From the NCBI GenBank assembly GCA_900554335.1, contig USGT01000002.1, positions 1 to 64,000 of the forward strand: a stretch of DNA of 64,000 nt. The letters run 5' to 3'. Source of the DNA: an uncultured Oscillospiraceae bacterium (lineage in GTDB: Bacteria > Bacillota > Clostridia > Oscillospirales > Acutalibacteraceae). Under the pieces are notes generated by a model. That model ran no database searches and was not told the DNA's origin. It worked only from the letters and a program-made list of their open reading frames with translations. The position numbers and the translations under genes are program-made. Shown here in pieces: positions 15,521-24,268 of this stretch. How positions within the stretch are numbered: the first letter of the stretch is position 1; the number at the start of each line of letters is the position of its first letter.

Positions 15521-17400
15521 GAGTTTCCCACCTCTTTCGAAGAATTTGTTGAAAGCCAAATCATTATAACCGAAATGTCAGCCGGGCTAACGCCGGAAAT
15601 TCTAGAAGCTTGGCCAATATTAAGAGGTTTAATTTTGCTTAATTTTTCAATAGCCTCAAGCCTAAGACCCCTTATTGATTTATAATCCGTTTCGGGCGAA
15701 AGCAGCTTGTTTTCTAGCCTTCTCATCTCGCTAACTTGGCGGAGCTGCCTTTTAATGTAGCCTTCGTATTTTATTTCAACCGAAACTTTTTCGAAAATGC
15801 TCTCGTCAATTTCTGGCCTTGAAGGGTCGAATTCAGCTAAATCATCGTAGGTTATTTGCGGGCGTTTTAAAAGATCGATCATTTTAATTCCCGTCGTGAG
15901 AGGTGCCGTGCCTTTCGCGGCCATTATTTCGCTTAATTTCTCAGATGGAGAAATCACAACTGTTTTGATTCTTTCAATTTCAGCTTCTTTAAGGCGTTTC
16001 CTTTCAAGGAAGTCCTCCCATTGTTTGTCGTTTATAAGCCCGATTTTTCTTCCAATCGGCGTCAAGCGTTCGTCGGCATTATCTTGCCTTAAAACAAGCC
16101 TGTATTCCGAGCGCGAAGTCATCATTCTGTAAGGGTCGTTAACGCCTTTCGTTACAAGATCGTCAACCAAAGTTCCGATGTATGAGCTTCCACGGTCGAG
16201 AATCATTGGTGGCTCACCTTTGATTTTAAGCGCAGCGTTAATTCCCGCAACCAAGCCTTGAGCCGCTGCCTCTTCGTAGCCCGAGCTTCCGTTGAACTGG
16301 CCTGCGCCGTAAAGACCAGGCAGCTTTTTGAACTCAAGCGTGCTGTAAAGTTCAGTCGGGTCAACAATATCGTATTCAATCGCATAAGCCGGGCGCATTA
16401 TTTTAACGTTTTCAAGGCCTTTAATCGTGCGGTACATCTCGATTTGAACTTCTTCAGGAAGCGAAGTTGACATGCCTTGAAGATACATTTCCTCAGTTCC
16501 AAGGCCGCAAGGCTCAATGAAAAGTTGATGCCTTTCTTTTTCAGAAAATCTCACGATTTTATCTTCTATGCTCGGGCAATAACGAGGTCCAACGCCTTCG
16601 ATTTTCCCGCTGTACATCGGAGCTCTGTGCAAATTTTTAAGAATAACTTCTTTTGTTTTTTCGTTAGTCCAAGAAATGTAGCAGTCAACTTTGTTTTCAA
16701 GATTTTCTTCGGTTCTGTAAGAAAACGGCACTATTTTGCTGTCTCCGGGCTGCTTTTCAAGGCCTTCGAAGTTAATGCTTGATTTCAAAACTCTAGCGGG
16801 AGTTCCGGTTTTAAATCTTTTAAGGTTAACGCCCATTTCACGCAAACTATTGCTAAGAGTCCTCGCCGGGAAGACTCCGTCAGGGCCGCTTTCGTAAGAA
16901 ACATCGCCGATGAAAACTTTGCCCTTAAGGAATGTTCCCGTTGCGATTACCACAGCTTTGCACAAATAAAAAATTTCATTCCTGGTTTTTAAAGCCCATT
17001 TCTCGCCCGCTTTTTCAATAGAAACAATTTCAGCTTGTTTTAAAACCAAATTCTTTTGCATTTCAAGCTTGTGTTTCATGGTTTCTTTGTATCTATTTCT
17101 GTCAATTTGCGCACGAAGCGAATGAACCGCCGGGCCTTTGCCTAAATTAAGCATCCTGCTTTGAAGCATGCACTCATCGGCAGTTTTGCCCATTTCGCCG
17201 CCAATGGCATCAATTTCTCTCACGAGGTGGCCTTTAGCCGTTCCGCCGATTGACGGATTGCACGGGCAATTGCCCACTGAATCTAAATTTATTGCAAAAA
17301 CCGCTGTTTTGCATCCAAGCCTTGCGCTTGCAAGACCTGCCTCTATTCCTGCGTGGCCGCCACCGATGACCGCAACTTCAAATTCTTCTGTATATTCCAA
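15517..17400 (-). CDS. mnmG: tRNA uridine-34 modification enzyme MnmG
   Basis: MnmG (GidA) binds FAD and, with MnmE, places the carboxymethylaminomethyl group on the wobble uridine of certain tRNAs. The 627 residues include the dinucleotide site VIGGGHAGIEAGLASARLG (about 11-29), the folate/FAD-associated cysteine motif NCPCNPSIGGTAKGH and a GLYGAGQFNGSSGYEEAAAQ region. The helical C-terminal domain that binds MnmE is present and complete. The start is TTG at 17400 with AAGGGTG upstream. The mnmE gene is nearby but separated by an unrelated secreted-protein gene. Confidence 0.96.
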   Translation of the reverse strand: MEYTEEFEVAVIGGGHAGIEAGLASARLGCKTAVFAINLDSVGNCPCNPSIGGTAKGHLVREIDAIGGEMGKTADECMLQSRMLNLGKGPAVHSLRAQIDRNRYKETMKHKLEMQKNLVLKQAEIVSIEKAGEKWALKTRNEIFYLCKAVVIATGTFLKGKVFIGDVSYESGPDGVFPARTLSNSLREMGVNLKRFKTGTPARVLKSSINFEGLEKQPGDSKIVPFSYRTEENLENKVDCYISWTNEKTKEVILKNLHRAPMYSGKIEGVGPRYCPSIEDKIVRFSEKERHQLFIEPCGLGTEEMYLQGMSTSLPEEVQIEMYRTIKGLENVKIMRPAYAIEYDIVDPTELYSTLEFKKLPGLYGAGQFNGSSGYEEAAAQGLVAGINAALKIKGEPPMILDRGSSYIGTLVDDLVTKGVNDPYRMMTSRSEYRLVLRQDNADERLTPIGRKIGLINDKQWEDFLERKRLKEAEIERIKTVVISPSEKLSEIMAAKGTAPLTTGIKMIDLLKRPQITYDDLAEFDPSRPEIDESIFEKVSVEIKYEGYIKRQLRQVSEMRRLENKLLSPETDYKSIRGLRLEAIEKLSKIKPLNIGQASRISGVSPADISVIMIWLSTNSSKEVGNS

Positions 17401-17424
17401 TTTTTCACCCTTCTTTTTAAACTT

Positions 17425-18033
17425 CTAAATTCCATATAAATAGCAATAATTCACATAAGCTTTGAAATCCAAAGCATAGCAGTAATACATCCTGCAAGCT
17501 TCAGCGCATATGTAATTTAAATCTTCTTCGTCTAAATTTTCAACCGGCTCTTCACCCATTCTCAAAAGATAGTCATTATAAACCGGTAAAACTTTATTTT
17601 TAATCAAAAAAATCAAACTTTCAACATTATAAACACTATCCATCAAACTTTGTCTTTCATTAGCAATAAAATATCTCGCTTTTCTCTTGAACATATCCCA
17701 AGCGATGTTGCGCGCTATGTTTACACAGTGGCCACCGCTGAAAATAAAAATATTAAATTTCCTGTCAATGCTCCAGTATTCTTTTAAAAAGCGTTTTATT
17801 CTCTCGGAATTTCTTATGTACCTAAAAAGATTGCACGAAACATAAACCTTCCCTTTATTTTTAGCCATGGTTTTCAAAAAAATTTCGCTTTTAACCACCT
17901 TGCTAAAATTCTCATTCGTCACATATGACGCAGCATGAGCAGTGCTAAATCCGGAGAAAACATTAAATCCTGAAAACACAATCAAAATCAATAAAATTAA
18001 TTTTTTTATAAGTTTTTTAAATTCTGTTATCAT
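17425..18033 (-). CDS. Secreted protein of unknown function inserted between mnmE and mnmG
   Basis: The 202-residue product has a strong signal peptide (Lys-rich start, then LILLILIVFSGFNVFSGF, cleavage near AHA at about residue 34). The mature part is rich in Tyr, Asn and Lys with several cysteines (SCNLF, GGHCVN, CAEACRMYYCYA, NYCYL). That composition is unlike that of the flanking tRNA-modification enzymes. ATG 18033 is chosen because AAAGGA lies upstream and the signal starts there. The frame continues up to 18075, overlapping the mnmE stop. It may have been inserted into a conserved operon. I do not recognise the family, and similarity to the 8-13 kb cluster is limited to being small and exported. 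Confidence 0.75.
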   Translation of the reverse strand: MITEFKKLIKKLILLILIVFSGFNVFSGFSTAHAASYVTNENFSKVVKSEIFLKTMAKNKGKVYVSCNLFRYIRNSERIKRFLKEYWSIDRKFNIFIFSGGHCVNIARNIAWDMFKRKARYFIANERQSLMDSVYNVESLIFLIKNKVLPVYNDYLLRMGEEPVENLDEEDLNYICAEACRMYYCYALDFKAYVNYCYLYGI

Positions 18034-18059
18034 TGGAAATCCCATCCTTTTAAATTCAA

Positions 18060-19418
18060 TTATTTCCCAACGCAAAATTTAGAAAAAATCCTATTAACGG
18101 TTTCAACGTTCACGTTCTCGCCAGTGAGGCTCATAAGCTCCGAAGCAGCGTTTTGAATAAGAACAGTAACGGCATCAAGCGTTATGCCGCTTTTCAAATC
18201 TTCAGCCGCACTAGAAACCATTTCGAGAGCCCTTTTCATCGCCGTGAATTGGCGTTCGTTTGAAATAAGTGCCTCCGAAGGCTCGACTTCAGAAACCGCA
18301 ACGACTTTTTGAAGCATTGCCCTAAACTCTTCCTCGCCCTCATAATTAAGCGCCGACATTTCAACAATTTTGCCCGAAAAGTCTGAAAGATCGTTTAGAT
18401 TTATCTTCATTCCAAGGTCTATTTTGTTGAGAACGACTATGGTTTTAGAAGCGTCGCAAAGCCTCATTATTTCTAAATCTTCAGCCGTCAGCGGCTGTGA
18501 AGCGTCTAAGATCAATATATTCAGGTCGGAGTCATTAATTGATTTTTTAGCTCTTCCAACTCCTATTTTTTCAACGACATCGTCAGTTTCTCTGATACCC
18601 GCGGTGTCAACCAACAAAAGCGGGATATCGCCAACCATAACGGTTTCTTCAACCATGTCTCTCGTTGTTCCGGCAATGTCAGTAACAATTGATTTTTCGC
18701 ATCCTGAAATCAAGTTCATAAGAGTTGATTTCCCAACATTCGGCCGACCGATTATCACTGTTTTCACGCCGTCGGTTAAAACTTTATCGTAATTTTTAAT
18801 CAGCTTTGATATTCCGTTTTGAACTTCTTTTAAATCGCTTGCGAGGTTTTCGGAATCAACTTCGGGGATGTCTTCTTCCGGGAAGTCCGCCCAAACTGAA
18901 AGCGAAGCGGAAATTTCAAGAAGCTTTTCTTTAAGAGCATTTATTTTTTTGCTCAAAACGCCGTCTCTTTGATTCTGCGCAATTCTGTTTGCGCGCCTGC
19001 TTCTAGCAGAAATTATATCCATAACGGATTCCGCCTGAGAAAGGTCAACTTTACCGTTTAAAAACGCTCTTTTCGTGAACTCGCCCGGGCCTGCAAGAAC
19101 AGCCCCTTCATCCAAAACTGCTCTTAAAACTTCCCTTGTAACAAAAAGCCCACCATGGCAAGATATTTCGGCAACGTCTTCCCCTGTGTAGCTATAAGGA
19201 GCGCGGAAAATCAGCAAAACGGCTTCATCAATGACTTCTCCGTTTTTAACGACCTTCCCGTATTTTGCGGTGTAGCCTTTCATATCAATGACCTTGGTGG
19301 AATTATTAAACGGAACAAAAACCTTGCTTGCAATTTTTATTGCATCATCCCCCGAAATTCTTATAACGCCTATTCCTCCAACGCCTTTGGCCGTTGAAAT
19401 AGCGGCAATAGTACTCAT
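18060..19418 (-). CDS. mnmE: tRNA modification GTPase MnmE
   Basis: MnmE (TrmE) is the G-protein partner of MnmG. The N-terminal tetrahydrofolate-binding domain contains GGLFVTREVLRAVLDEGA. The embedded G domain has GRPNVGKSTLMNLISG (G1), DIAGTTRD (G2), DTAG (G3) and NKID (G4). The C-terminal motif FCVGK carries the essential cysteine. The 452-residue length is normal. ATG follows GGAGG. It lies about 45 bases after yidC, across an inverted repeat; the usual jag gene is missing between them. Confidence 0.96.
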   Translation of the reverse strand: MSTIAAISTAKGVGGIGVIRISGDDAIKIASKVFVPFNNSTKVIDMKGYTAKYGKVVKNGEVIDEAVLLIFRAPYSYTGEDVAEISCHGGLFVTREVLRAVLDEGAVLAGPGEFTKRAFLNGKVDLSQAESVMDIISARSRRANRIAQNQRDGVLSKKINALKEKLLEISASLSVWADFPEEDIPEVDSENLASDLKEVQNGISKLIKNYDKVLTDGVKTVIIGRPNVGKSTLMNLISGCEKSIVTDIAGTTRDMVEETVMVGDIPLLLVDTAGIRETDDVVEKIGVGRAKKSINDSDLNILILDASQPLTAEDLEIMRLCDASKTIVVLNKIDLGMKINLNDLSDFSGKIVEMSALNYEGEEEFRAMLQKVVAVSEVEPSEALISNERQFTAMKRALEMVSSAAEDLKSGITLDAVTVLIQNAASELMSLTGENVNVETVNRIFSKFCVGK

Positions 19419-19436
19419 AATTCCTCCATATTTTAA

Positions 19437-19460
19437 AATTAGCCCTAAAAAAGGCTAATT
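19437..19460 (-). terminator. Inverted repeat between yidC and mnmE (attenuator or terminator)
   Basis: AATTAGCC (19437-19444) pairs perfectly with GGCTAATT (19453-19460) over an eight-base loop. On the minus strand TTAAAAT follows, so termination there may be partial; on the plus strand a run of T follows. It could set different levels for the yidC and mnmE parts of the operon. Confidence 0.55.
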
Positions 19461-19463
19461 TTT

Positions 19464-20396
19464 TTAAACATTTATTTTTTCTTCTTTAACGCTAATAACT
19501 TTAGCTTCTTTTGCTTCAAGCATCGAAATCCTGGCAGCCTCGGATTTAGCATTTATTGTGTTTATATTCCAGCGTTTACCCACAACTATGCTTATAATCG
19601 TGCCTACTAAACCATTTACAAACCAATAAAATCCAACCGCAGCCGGCATCGTGTAAGTAACGTATGTTGTGAAAAGCACAGCACCATACGGCATGAACTT
19701 AGCGCAGCCTTGAGCTTGATTTTGCATTCCATTAATTTTTTGAGAAACGAATATTCCCGCAGCAGAACTGGCCAAGCAAAGCAAAGGAATAACCCAAAGC
19801 ATTTCTTTAAATTCTGAGCCGCTTGGATTTCCAAGAAGATCAATTCCGCAGAAGTTGAATCCTGTGCTGTATTCTTCAACATCAGCAAATTCTTCTTTGC
19901 TAAGTTTCTCGCTAAGGAAGCCTTTAAGGCTGTCAAAATGCCTTACGATCTGAAGCTCTTCATAAGGAGGTTTGATTTTTCCTTCTTCTTTCAAAGTGGA
20001 AACAATCGAAGTAACCTTTTCTTGAGGAATATGAAGTGTATTATGAAGAGGCCTTGCAATTGCGCCGAAAACTCCGCCCCAAATCAAAAGCGGAAGAATC
20101 ATAGTCGTGAAGCATCCTGCCATTGGGTCAATGCCCTCTTTTTCATAAAGAAGAGCTCTCTCTTCGTTGTATTTCCTGGGGTTTTTCTCATATTTCTTCC
20201 TGAGCTCTGCATCTTTCGCACTAACCCTTGAAGTAAGAGCCATATTTTTCTGCCTTTTAATGGTAAAAGGAAGCATGACCAAATTTATGACGAGTGCAAA
20301 AAGAGTTATCGCAACCGCGTAGTTGCTAACTGCATCAAAGAAAAACCACAAAAGATAACCGGATATATTTCCAAATAAATCAAATATGAATCCCAA
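19464..20396 (-). CDS. yidC: Membrane protein insertase YidC (Oxa1 family)
   Basis: YidC inserts membrane proteins with or without the Sec translocon. The 310-residue protein has five membrane segments in the Oxa1 arrangement: one near the start (about 8-48), the hydrophilic-groove helices after LVMLPFTIKRQKN, LPLLIWGGVFG, a periplasmic-side loop (about 120-185), and three near the C-terminus including GFYWFVNGLVG. The TTG start at 20396 has AAGGAG eight bases upstream. There is no typical lipoprotein signal, unlike many Firmicutes SpoIIIJ proteins. Its position after yidD supports the assignment. Confidence 0.94.
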   Translation of the reverse strand: MGFIFDLFGNISGYLLWFFFDAVSNYAVAITLFALVINLVMLPFTIKRQKNMALTSRVSAKDAELRKKYEKNPRKYNEERALLYEKEGIDPMAGCFTTMILPLLIWGGVFGAIARPLHNTLHIPQEKVTSIVSTLKEEGKIKPPYEELQIVRHFDSLKGFLSEKLSKEEFADVEEYSTGFNFCGIDLLGNPSGSEFKEMLWVIPLLCLASSAAGIFVSQKINGMQNQAQGCAKFMPYGAVLFTTYVTYTMPAAVGFYWFVNGLVGTIISIVVGKRWNINTINAKSEAARISMLEAKEAKVISVKEEKINV

Positions 20397-20428
20397 AATA
20401 AATTCTCCTTTAAAACAAAATTAAAGCT

Positions 20429-20644
20429 TCATTTCCGAGGAACCGGGTCGTAACCGCCTTTGCAAAAAGGGTTACACCTTAAAATACGGCAAAATGCCAT
20501 AAAACCTCCCCGAAAGGCGCCAAAACGGTCAATCGCTTCAAGCGCATATTCCGAGCATGTGGGAACAAACCTACAGCACGGCTTTTTGAGGGGAGATATA
20601 AATTTCATGTAAAAACGTATTAAACTCATCATCAAAAATTTCAT
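20429..20644 (-). CDS. yidD: Membrane protein insertion efficiency factor YidD
   Basis: A 71-residue protein with the YidD hallmark [19 protein letters not shown] and the cysteine-rich [17 protein letters not shown]. YidD sits at the inner face of the membrane and helps YidC-dependent insertion. Its ATG overlaps the rnpA stop by four bases (ATGA), so the two are translationally coupled. Confidence 0.95.
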   Translation of the reverse strand: MKFLMMSLIRFYMKFISPLKKPCCRFVPTCSEYALEAIDRFGAFRGGFMAFCRILRCNPFCKGGYDPVPRK

Positions 20645-20976
20645 TTAATTAAACCTAGCTTTTTGAAGTGATGAGCCATTTCTTTCAAAGCATCATAGCT
20701 TTTGGCAAGAGGTGTGCCCTTTCTTGCAACGAAAACTATGTCAAAATTCCCGGCTAAATTTTCGTTTAAACCGGCAAAAGAGGCTCTTAAAATTCTTCTC
20801 GCACGATTTCTTTTAACGGCATTGCCTATTTTTTTGCTCGTTGTTATTCCCACGCGGTTAAAACCACATTTATTCTTCAAAATGTATGTAACAAGAAGTG
20901 GCGAGGATGCATATTTTCCTTTGCAATACACCCGCCTAAAATCTTGATTTCTATTTAGAGACACCGTTTTTTTCAT
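20641..20976 (-). CDS. rnpA: Ribonuclease P protein component
   Basis: This is the basic protein subunit of RNase P, which trims tRNA 5' ends. In 111 residues the family signature [12 protein letters not shown] (the RNR motif that contacts RNA) is intact, as are the N-terminal [12 protein letters not shown] and VAVSKK-like GITTSKKIG. It is the second gene of the rpmH-rnpA-yidD-yidC run. There are 96 bases between rpmH and rnpA with no obvious promoter. Confidence 0.95.
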   Translation of the reverse strand: MKKTVSLNRNQDFRRVYCKGKYASSPLLVTYILKNKCGFNRVGITTSKKIGNAVKRNRARRILRASFAGLNENLAGNFDIVFVARKGTPLAKSYDALKEMAHHFKKLGLIK

Positions 20977-21072
20977 AGCAAGCTTCCTTTTTGAGATTAA
21001 ACCTAAAAGCCCAACCTCTGAACCTCAAAAAACGAGAGCAAAGCTCCCGAATGCGCCAACTGCGCAAAAGAA

Positions 21073-21207
21073 TTAGTAAGAAAGTCTTTTTCTTCTCTTA
21101 GCTCTTCTTCTTGCAAGAACTTTAATTCCGTTGCGTGTTGACATTCTTTTTCTGAAGCCGTGTTCTTTTTTTCTGTGGATTTTCTTAGGTTGATATGTTC
21201 TTTTCAT
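21073..21207 (-). CDS. rpmH: 50S ribosomal protein L34
   Basis: A short gene of 44 codons. The translation starts [20 protein letters not shown] and ends [16 protein letters not shown], a full and typical L34. ATG 21207 follows GGGAGGAAAAATTCA. It is transcribed away from dnaA, the classic layout of Firmicutes origins, and starts the run rnpA-yidD-yidC. Confidence 0.97.
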   Translation of the reverse strand: MKRTYQPKKIHRKKEHGFRKRMSTRNGIKVLARRRAKRRKRLSY

Positions 21208-21300
21208 TGAATTTTTCCTCCCGGATTATTTATTATCTTTATTCACAATTTTAATTTCATGACTTTAAAAAGACATAAAAATTTTGTGTCGTCAAAAATA

Positions 21301-21329
21301 AGTATATAACTTAAAACTCCTCCTGTCAA
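21301..21329 (-). promoter_or_regulatory. Promoter of rpmH operon
   Basis: Minus-strand TTGACA (21324-21329), 17-base spacer, TATACT (21301-21306). This leaves a leader of about 85 bases before rpmH. It lies about 40 bases from the diverging dnaA promoter. TTATTCACA, one change from a DnaA box, lies at 21239-21247 in the leader. Confidence 0.82.
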
Positions 21330-21366
21330 CTAGTTTTTGAGTAAATTTAACTTTAAACATACTATG

Positions 21367-21395
21367 TTGAAAACTTTCGTAAAATCTGTTATAAT
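21367..21395 (+). promoter_or_regulatory. Promoter of dnaA
   Basis: TTGAAA (21367-21372), 17-base spacer, consensus TATAAT (21390-21395), leaving a leader of about 80 bases. The leader contains TGGCGGAAGATTTGCC, which could fold weakly. Confidence 0.78.
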
Positions 21396-21484
21396 TATTG
21401 ATATTATCATAAAATGGCGGAAGATTTGCCTAAGGGCGAAAATTCCAAGAAAAAATTTTAAAAGTTCGGAGGATATAATTTTTT

Positions 21485-22801
21485 ATGAACTCTTTCAATG
21501 AAGCATGGGACCTTATATGCGAGTTCTGCAAAACCAAAATAACCGGCGTCGCATACAAGACATGGATTGATAGAATAGAGCCCGTTGAACTTGACTTTGA
21601 AAAAGGCAAAGCAGTTTTAATGGCACCAAATGAATTCCACAGGCAAACTCTAACAAAATGCTACCACGGGCTCATTAGCAGCGCATTTTCAGAAATTTTT
21701 GGTTCAGGAATAGACGTTTGTTTCACAATTCCTGAGGAGCTCAAAGACGCAAACAAAAAAAGCGACCAAAACCTGGCAATAGACTCAGAATATGAATTCA
21801 CTTTCGACACTTACATCGTAGGTTCCTCGAATAAATTTGCTCACGCTGCAGCCTTAGCAGTTGCCGCAAACCCAGCAGGAGCCTACAACCCGCTTTTTAT
21901 TTACGGAAACTCAGGCCTTGGCAAAACGCATCTGCTTTATGCAATTGCAAATGATGTTAAAAAATCAAATTCAAACAAAATCTGCCTTTACATCAAAGGC
22001 GACGATTTCACAAACCAGCTGATTGATTCAATCAGGAATAACTCCATGACTGAATTCCATCAAAAATACAGAGAAGCTGACGTTCTTTTGGTCGACGATA
22101 TTCAGTTCATCGCAGGAAAAGACTCAACTCAGGAAGAATTTTTCCACACTTTCAACTCACTTTATGAAGCCAAAAAACAAATAGTTTTAACGTCGGACAG
22201 GCCTCCAAAAGAAATTCAAACCCTTGAAGACAGGCTCAGAACCCGCTTCGAATGGGGCTTGATAGCTGATATTCAGCCGCCGGATTTCGAAACTAGAATC
22301 GCAATAATCAAGCGCAAAGCAGAGCTTCTTCAAATAAAACTCCCAAACGAAGTCTGCGAATACATAGCCAAAAAACTCAAAACTAACATTCGTCAGCTCG
22401 AAGGAGCAGTTAAAAAAATCAAAGCTCATCATCTTCTCGGCGGCGAACCAATGGGCATCCAAACGGCTCAAATGGCCATTTCAGATATACTTAATAACGA
22501 CCAGCCACCTCCGATAACTATCGAAAAAATAATAAACGAAGTTGCAAGAACACTCGGAGTTTCCCCGCAAGACATCAAATCTTCAAAAAGATCAGCTTCA
22601 ATTTCTAACGCACGCCAAATTTCAATGTATATCGTAAGAGAAATAACTCAGCTCCCGCTTGTTACTATCGGCGATCATTTCGGAGGAAGAGACCACTCAA
22701 CAATCGTTTATGCTCTTCAACAGGTTGAAAAAAACCTCACAAAAGACCAGAAAACAAAGGCTATGGTTGAAGATATAATAAAAAATATAAGAGATAGCTG
22801 A
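21485..22801 (+). CDS. dnaA: Chromosomal replication initiator DnaA
   Basis: DnaA binds DnaA boxes, forms an ATP-dependent filament and opens the origin. The 438-residue protein has an N-terminal interaction domain (1 to about 85), a short linker, and an AAA+ domain with Walker A GNSGLGKTHLLYAIA and Walker B VLLVDDIQFIAG. The C-terminal DNA-binding domain has the family signature GGRDHSTIVYALQQVE. The linker domain II is short compared with Bacillus. ATG has GGAGG about 13 bases upstream, a little far but the only candidate. Likely self-regulated through nearby boxes. Confidence 0.97.
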   Translation: MNSFNEAWDLICEFCKTKITGVAYKTWIDRIEPVELDFEKGKAVLMAPNEFHRQTLTKCYHGLISSAFSEIFGSGIDVCFTIPEELKDANKKSDQNLAIDSEYEFTFDTYIVGSSNKFAHAAALAVAANPAGAYNPLFIYGNSGLGKTHLLYAIANDVKKSNSNKICLYIKGDDFTNQLIDSIRNNSMTEFHQKYREADVLLVDDIQFIAGKDSTQEEFFHTFNSLYEAKKQIVLTSDRPPKEIQTLEDRLRTRFEWGLIADIQPPDFETRIAIIKRKAELLQIKLPNEVCEYIAKKLKTNIRQLEGAVKKIKAHHLLGGEPMGIQTAQMAISDILNNDQPPPITIEKIINEVARTLGVSPQDIKSSKRSASISNARQISMYIVREITQLPLVTIGDHFGGRDHSTIVYALQQVEKNLTKDQKTKAMVEDIIKNIRDS

Positions 22802-23096
22802 TAAAAAAAAGAGTTAAATTCCATGCCAAACCTAGGATTTTTGCGGTTTAAATTTTCTCAACAACTTTTCAACATTCAACACAAAGTTTTCAACAATTTT
22901 GTGAAAACAGAAAATTTGTCCACATTTTCTCACAAAGTGTCAACAATATTTCAACACGAAAATTCCAGGCCTCGAACAAGCTAAATTCGGCATATTTAAC
23001 CCAATTCAACTTTTCCACAGCCCCTACTACTACTACTAATTAAATATATTATGTAGAAAACTCGGGCTGAAAAACTTTCAAAAAAGGATTGATTCA
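22802..23096 (+). other. oriC: Replication origin region (oriC): DnaA boxes, DnaA-trio, unwinding element
   Basis: The dnaA-dnaN gap holds a cluster of DnaA-box-like nonamers in one orientation: TTTTCAACA at 22866-22874 and 22887-22895, TTGTCCACA at 22916-22924, related TCAACA sites to 22956, and TTTTCCACA at 23011-23019. The last is followed by GCCCC and then TACTACTACTACTA (23025-23038), running into an A+T-only stretch AATTAAATATATTA. This is the box, G/C spacer, DnaA-trio and duplex-unwinding layout described as the basal unwinding system of B. subtilis. No promoter for dnaN was confidently placed here. Confidence 0.88.
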
Positions 23097-24212
23097 ATGA
23101 AATTCAAATGTGGAAAACTTCAACTTGCAAATTCACTTACCAGTGTTCAAAAGGCTGTTGCACAAAGATCAACTATCGCAGCTCTTGAAGGGGTGTTGAT
23201 AACTTGCAAAGAAGGAACCATAAAACTTTGCGGATATAACACTGAAATGGGAATCACCACTTCTTTGCAAGCCAGCACGGAAAAAGAAGGCCAAATTGTG
23301 ATTAACGGTCACCTTCTGACCGAAATTATAAAAAAGCTACCATCAGACACAGTTGAAATCGAAGTAAACGAAAATTTACTTGTTAAAATTTCCGGCGGGC
23401 AAAGCCATTTTGAACTAATTGGAATAGACGCAAAAGAATTCCCAACCTTGCCAGAAATCTCTGGTAAAGAAAGCCTGAAAATACCTATAAACACCTTAAG
23501 AAGTATGATAAAACAAACTATTTTCGCAGTGGCAGACACTGATTCAAAACCCGTTCACACTGGGACATTATTCGATGTGAAAAATAAAACTTTAACTTTA
23601 GTTTCAGTTGATGGCTACAGGCTTGCAATAAGAAAAGAACCTATTGATTCAGATCTAGAATTTAAATTCGTAGTTCCAGGCAAAACGCTCAAAGAAGTTT
23701 TAAGACTTCTTCCTCAAAGCGCTGAAGACAGCGAAACAATCGAAATATCAACAGGAATGAGGCACATTGCTTTTTATATTGGGGAATACACAATTATTTC
23801 AAGACTTCTTGAAGGAGAATTTCTTGACTATAAAGCTGCTGTTCCGCAAACTGCAAGCTCTAAAATAAAGATTTCAACAATCGATTTAGTAGACAGCATC
23901 GAAAGGGTTTCACTCCTCATAACTGACAGATTAAAAAGCCCAGTAAGATGCACTTTTTCAAAAAATTCAACTCACCTTTCTTGCACAACTTTAGTCGGTA
24001 AATCAAGCGATGAAATCGCCTGCACAAGCGATATTTCTGAAGATATTGAAACTGCATTTAATAATAAATACATGCTTGATGCACTCAAAAACACGGATTG
24101 CGATGAAATAGAAATTCAAGTAAGCGGACCTTTAAGCCCAATAAAAATAGTTCCTCAGCAAGGAAACTCGTTTTTATTCCTAGTTTTGCCAGTTAGAGTT
24201 AAATCGGAATAA
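23097..24212 (+). CDS. dnaN: DNA polymerase III beta subunit (sliding clamp)
   Basis: A ring-shaped dimer that tethers polymerase to DNA. The 371-residue length and three-fold repeated fold are as expected. Recognisable parts are PLEGVLI-like AALEGVLITC near residue 30, SVDGYRLAIRK at about 175 and the C-terminal LDALKNTDCDEIEIQVSGPLSP shortened here, ending in FLVLPVR, the typical clamp C-terminus (LMPVR-type). It follows oriC directly, as in most Firmicutes. Confidence 0.96.
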   Translation: MKFKCGKLQLANSLTSVQKAVAQRSTIAALEGVLITCKEGTIKLCGYNTEMGITTSLQASTEKEGQIVINGHLLTEIIKKLPSDTVEIEVNENLLVKISGGQSHFELIGIDAKEFPTLPEISGKESLKIPINTLRSMIKQTIFAVADTDSKPVHTGTLFDVKNKTLTLVSVDGYRLAIRKEPIDSDLEFKFVVPGKTLKEVLRLLPQSAEDSETIEISTGMRHIAFYIGEYTIISRLLEGEFLDYKAAVPQTASSKIKISTIDLVDSIERVSLLITDRLKSPVRCTFSKNSTHLSCTTLVGKSSDEIACTSDISEDIETAFNNKYMLDALKNTDCDEIEIQVSGPLSPIKIVPQQGNSFLFLVLPVRVKSE

Positions 24213-24268
24213 TTCCCCACGTGCAAAAACAAAACTAAATGTGATATAATAATCACGGTGACACTTTA

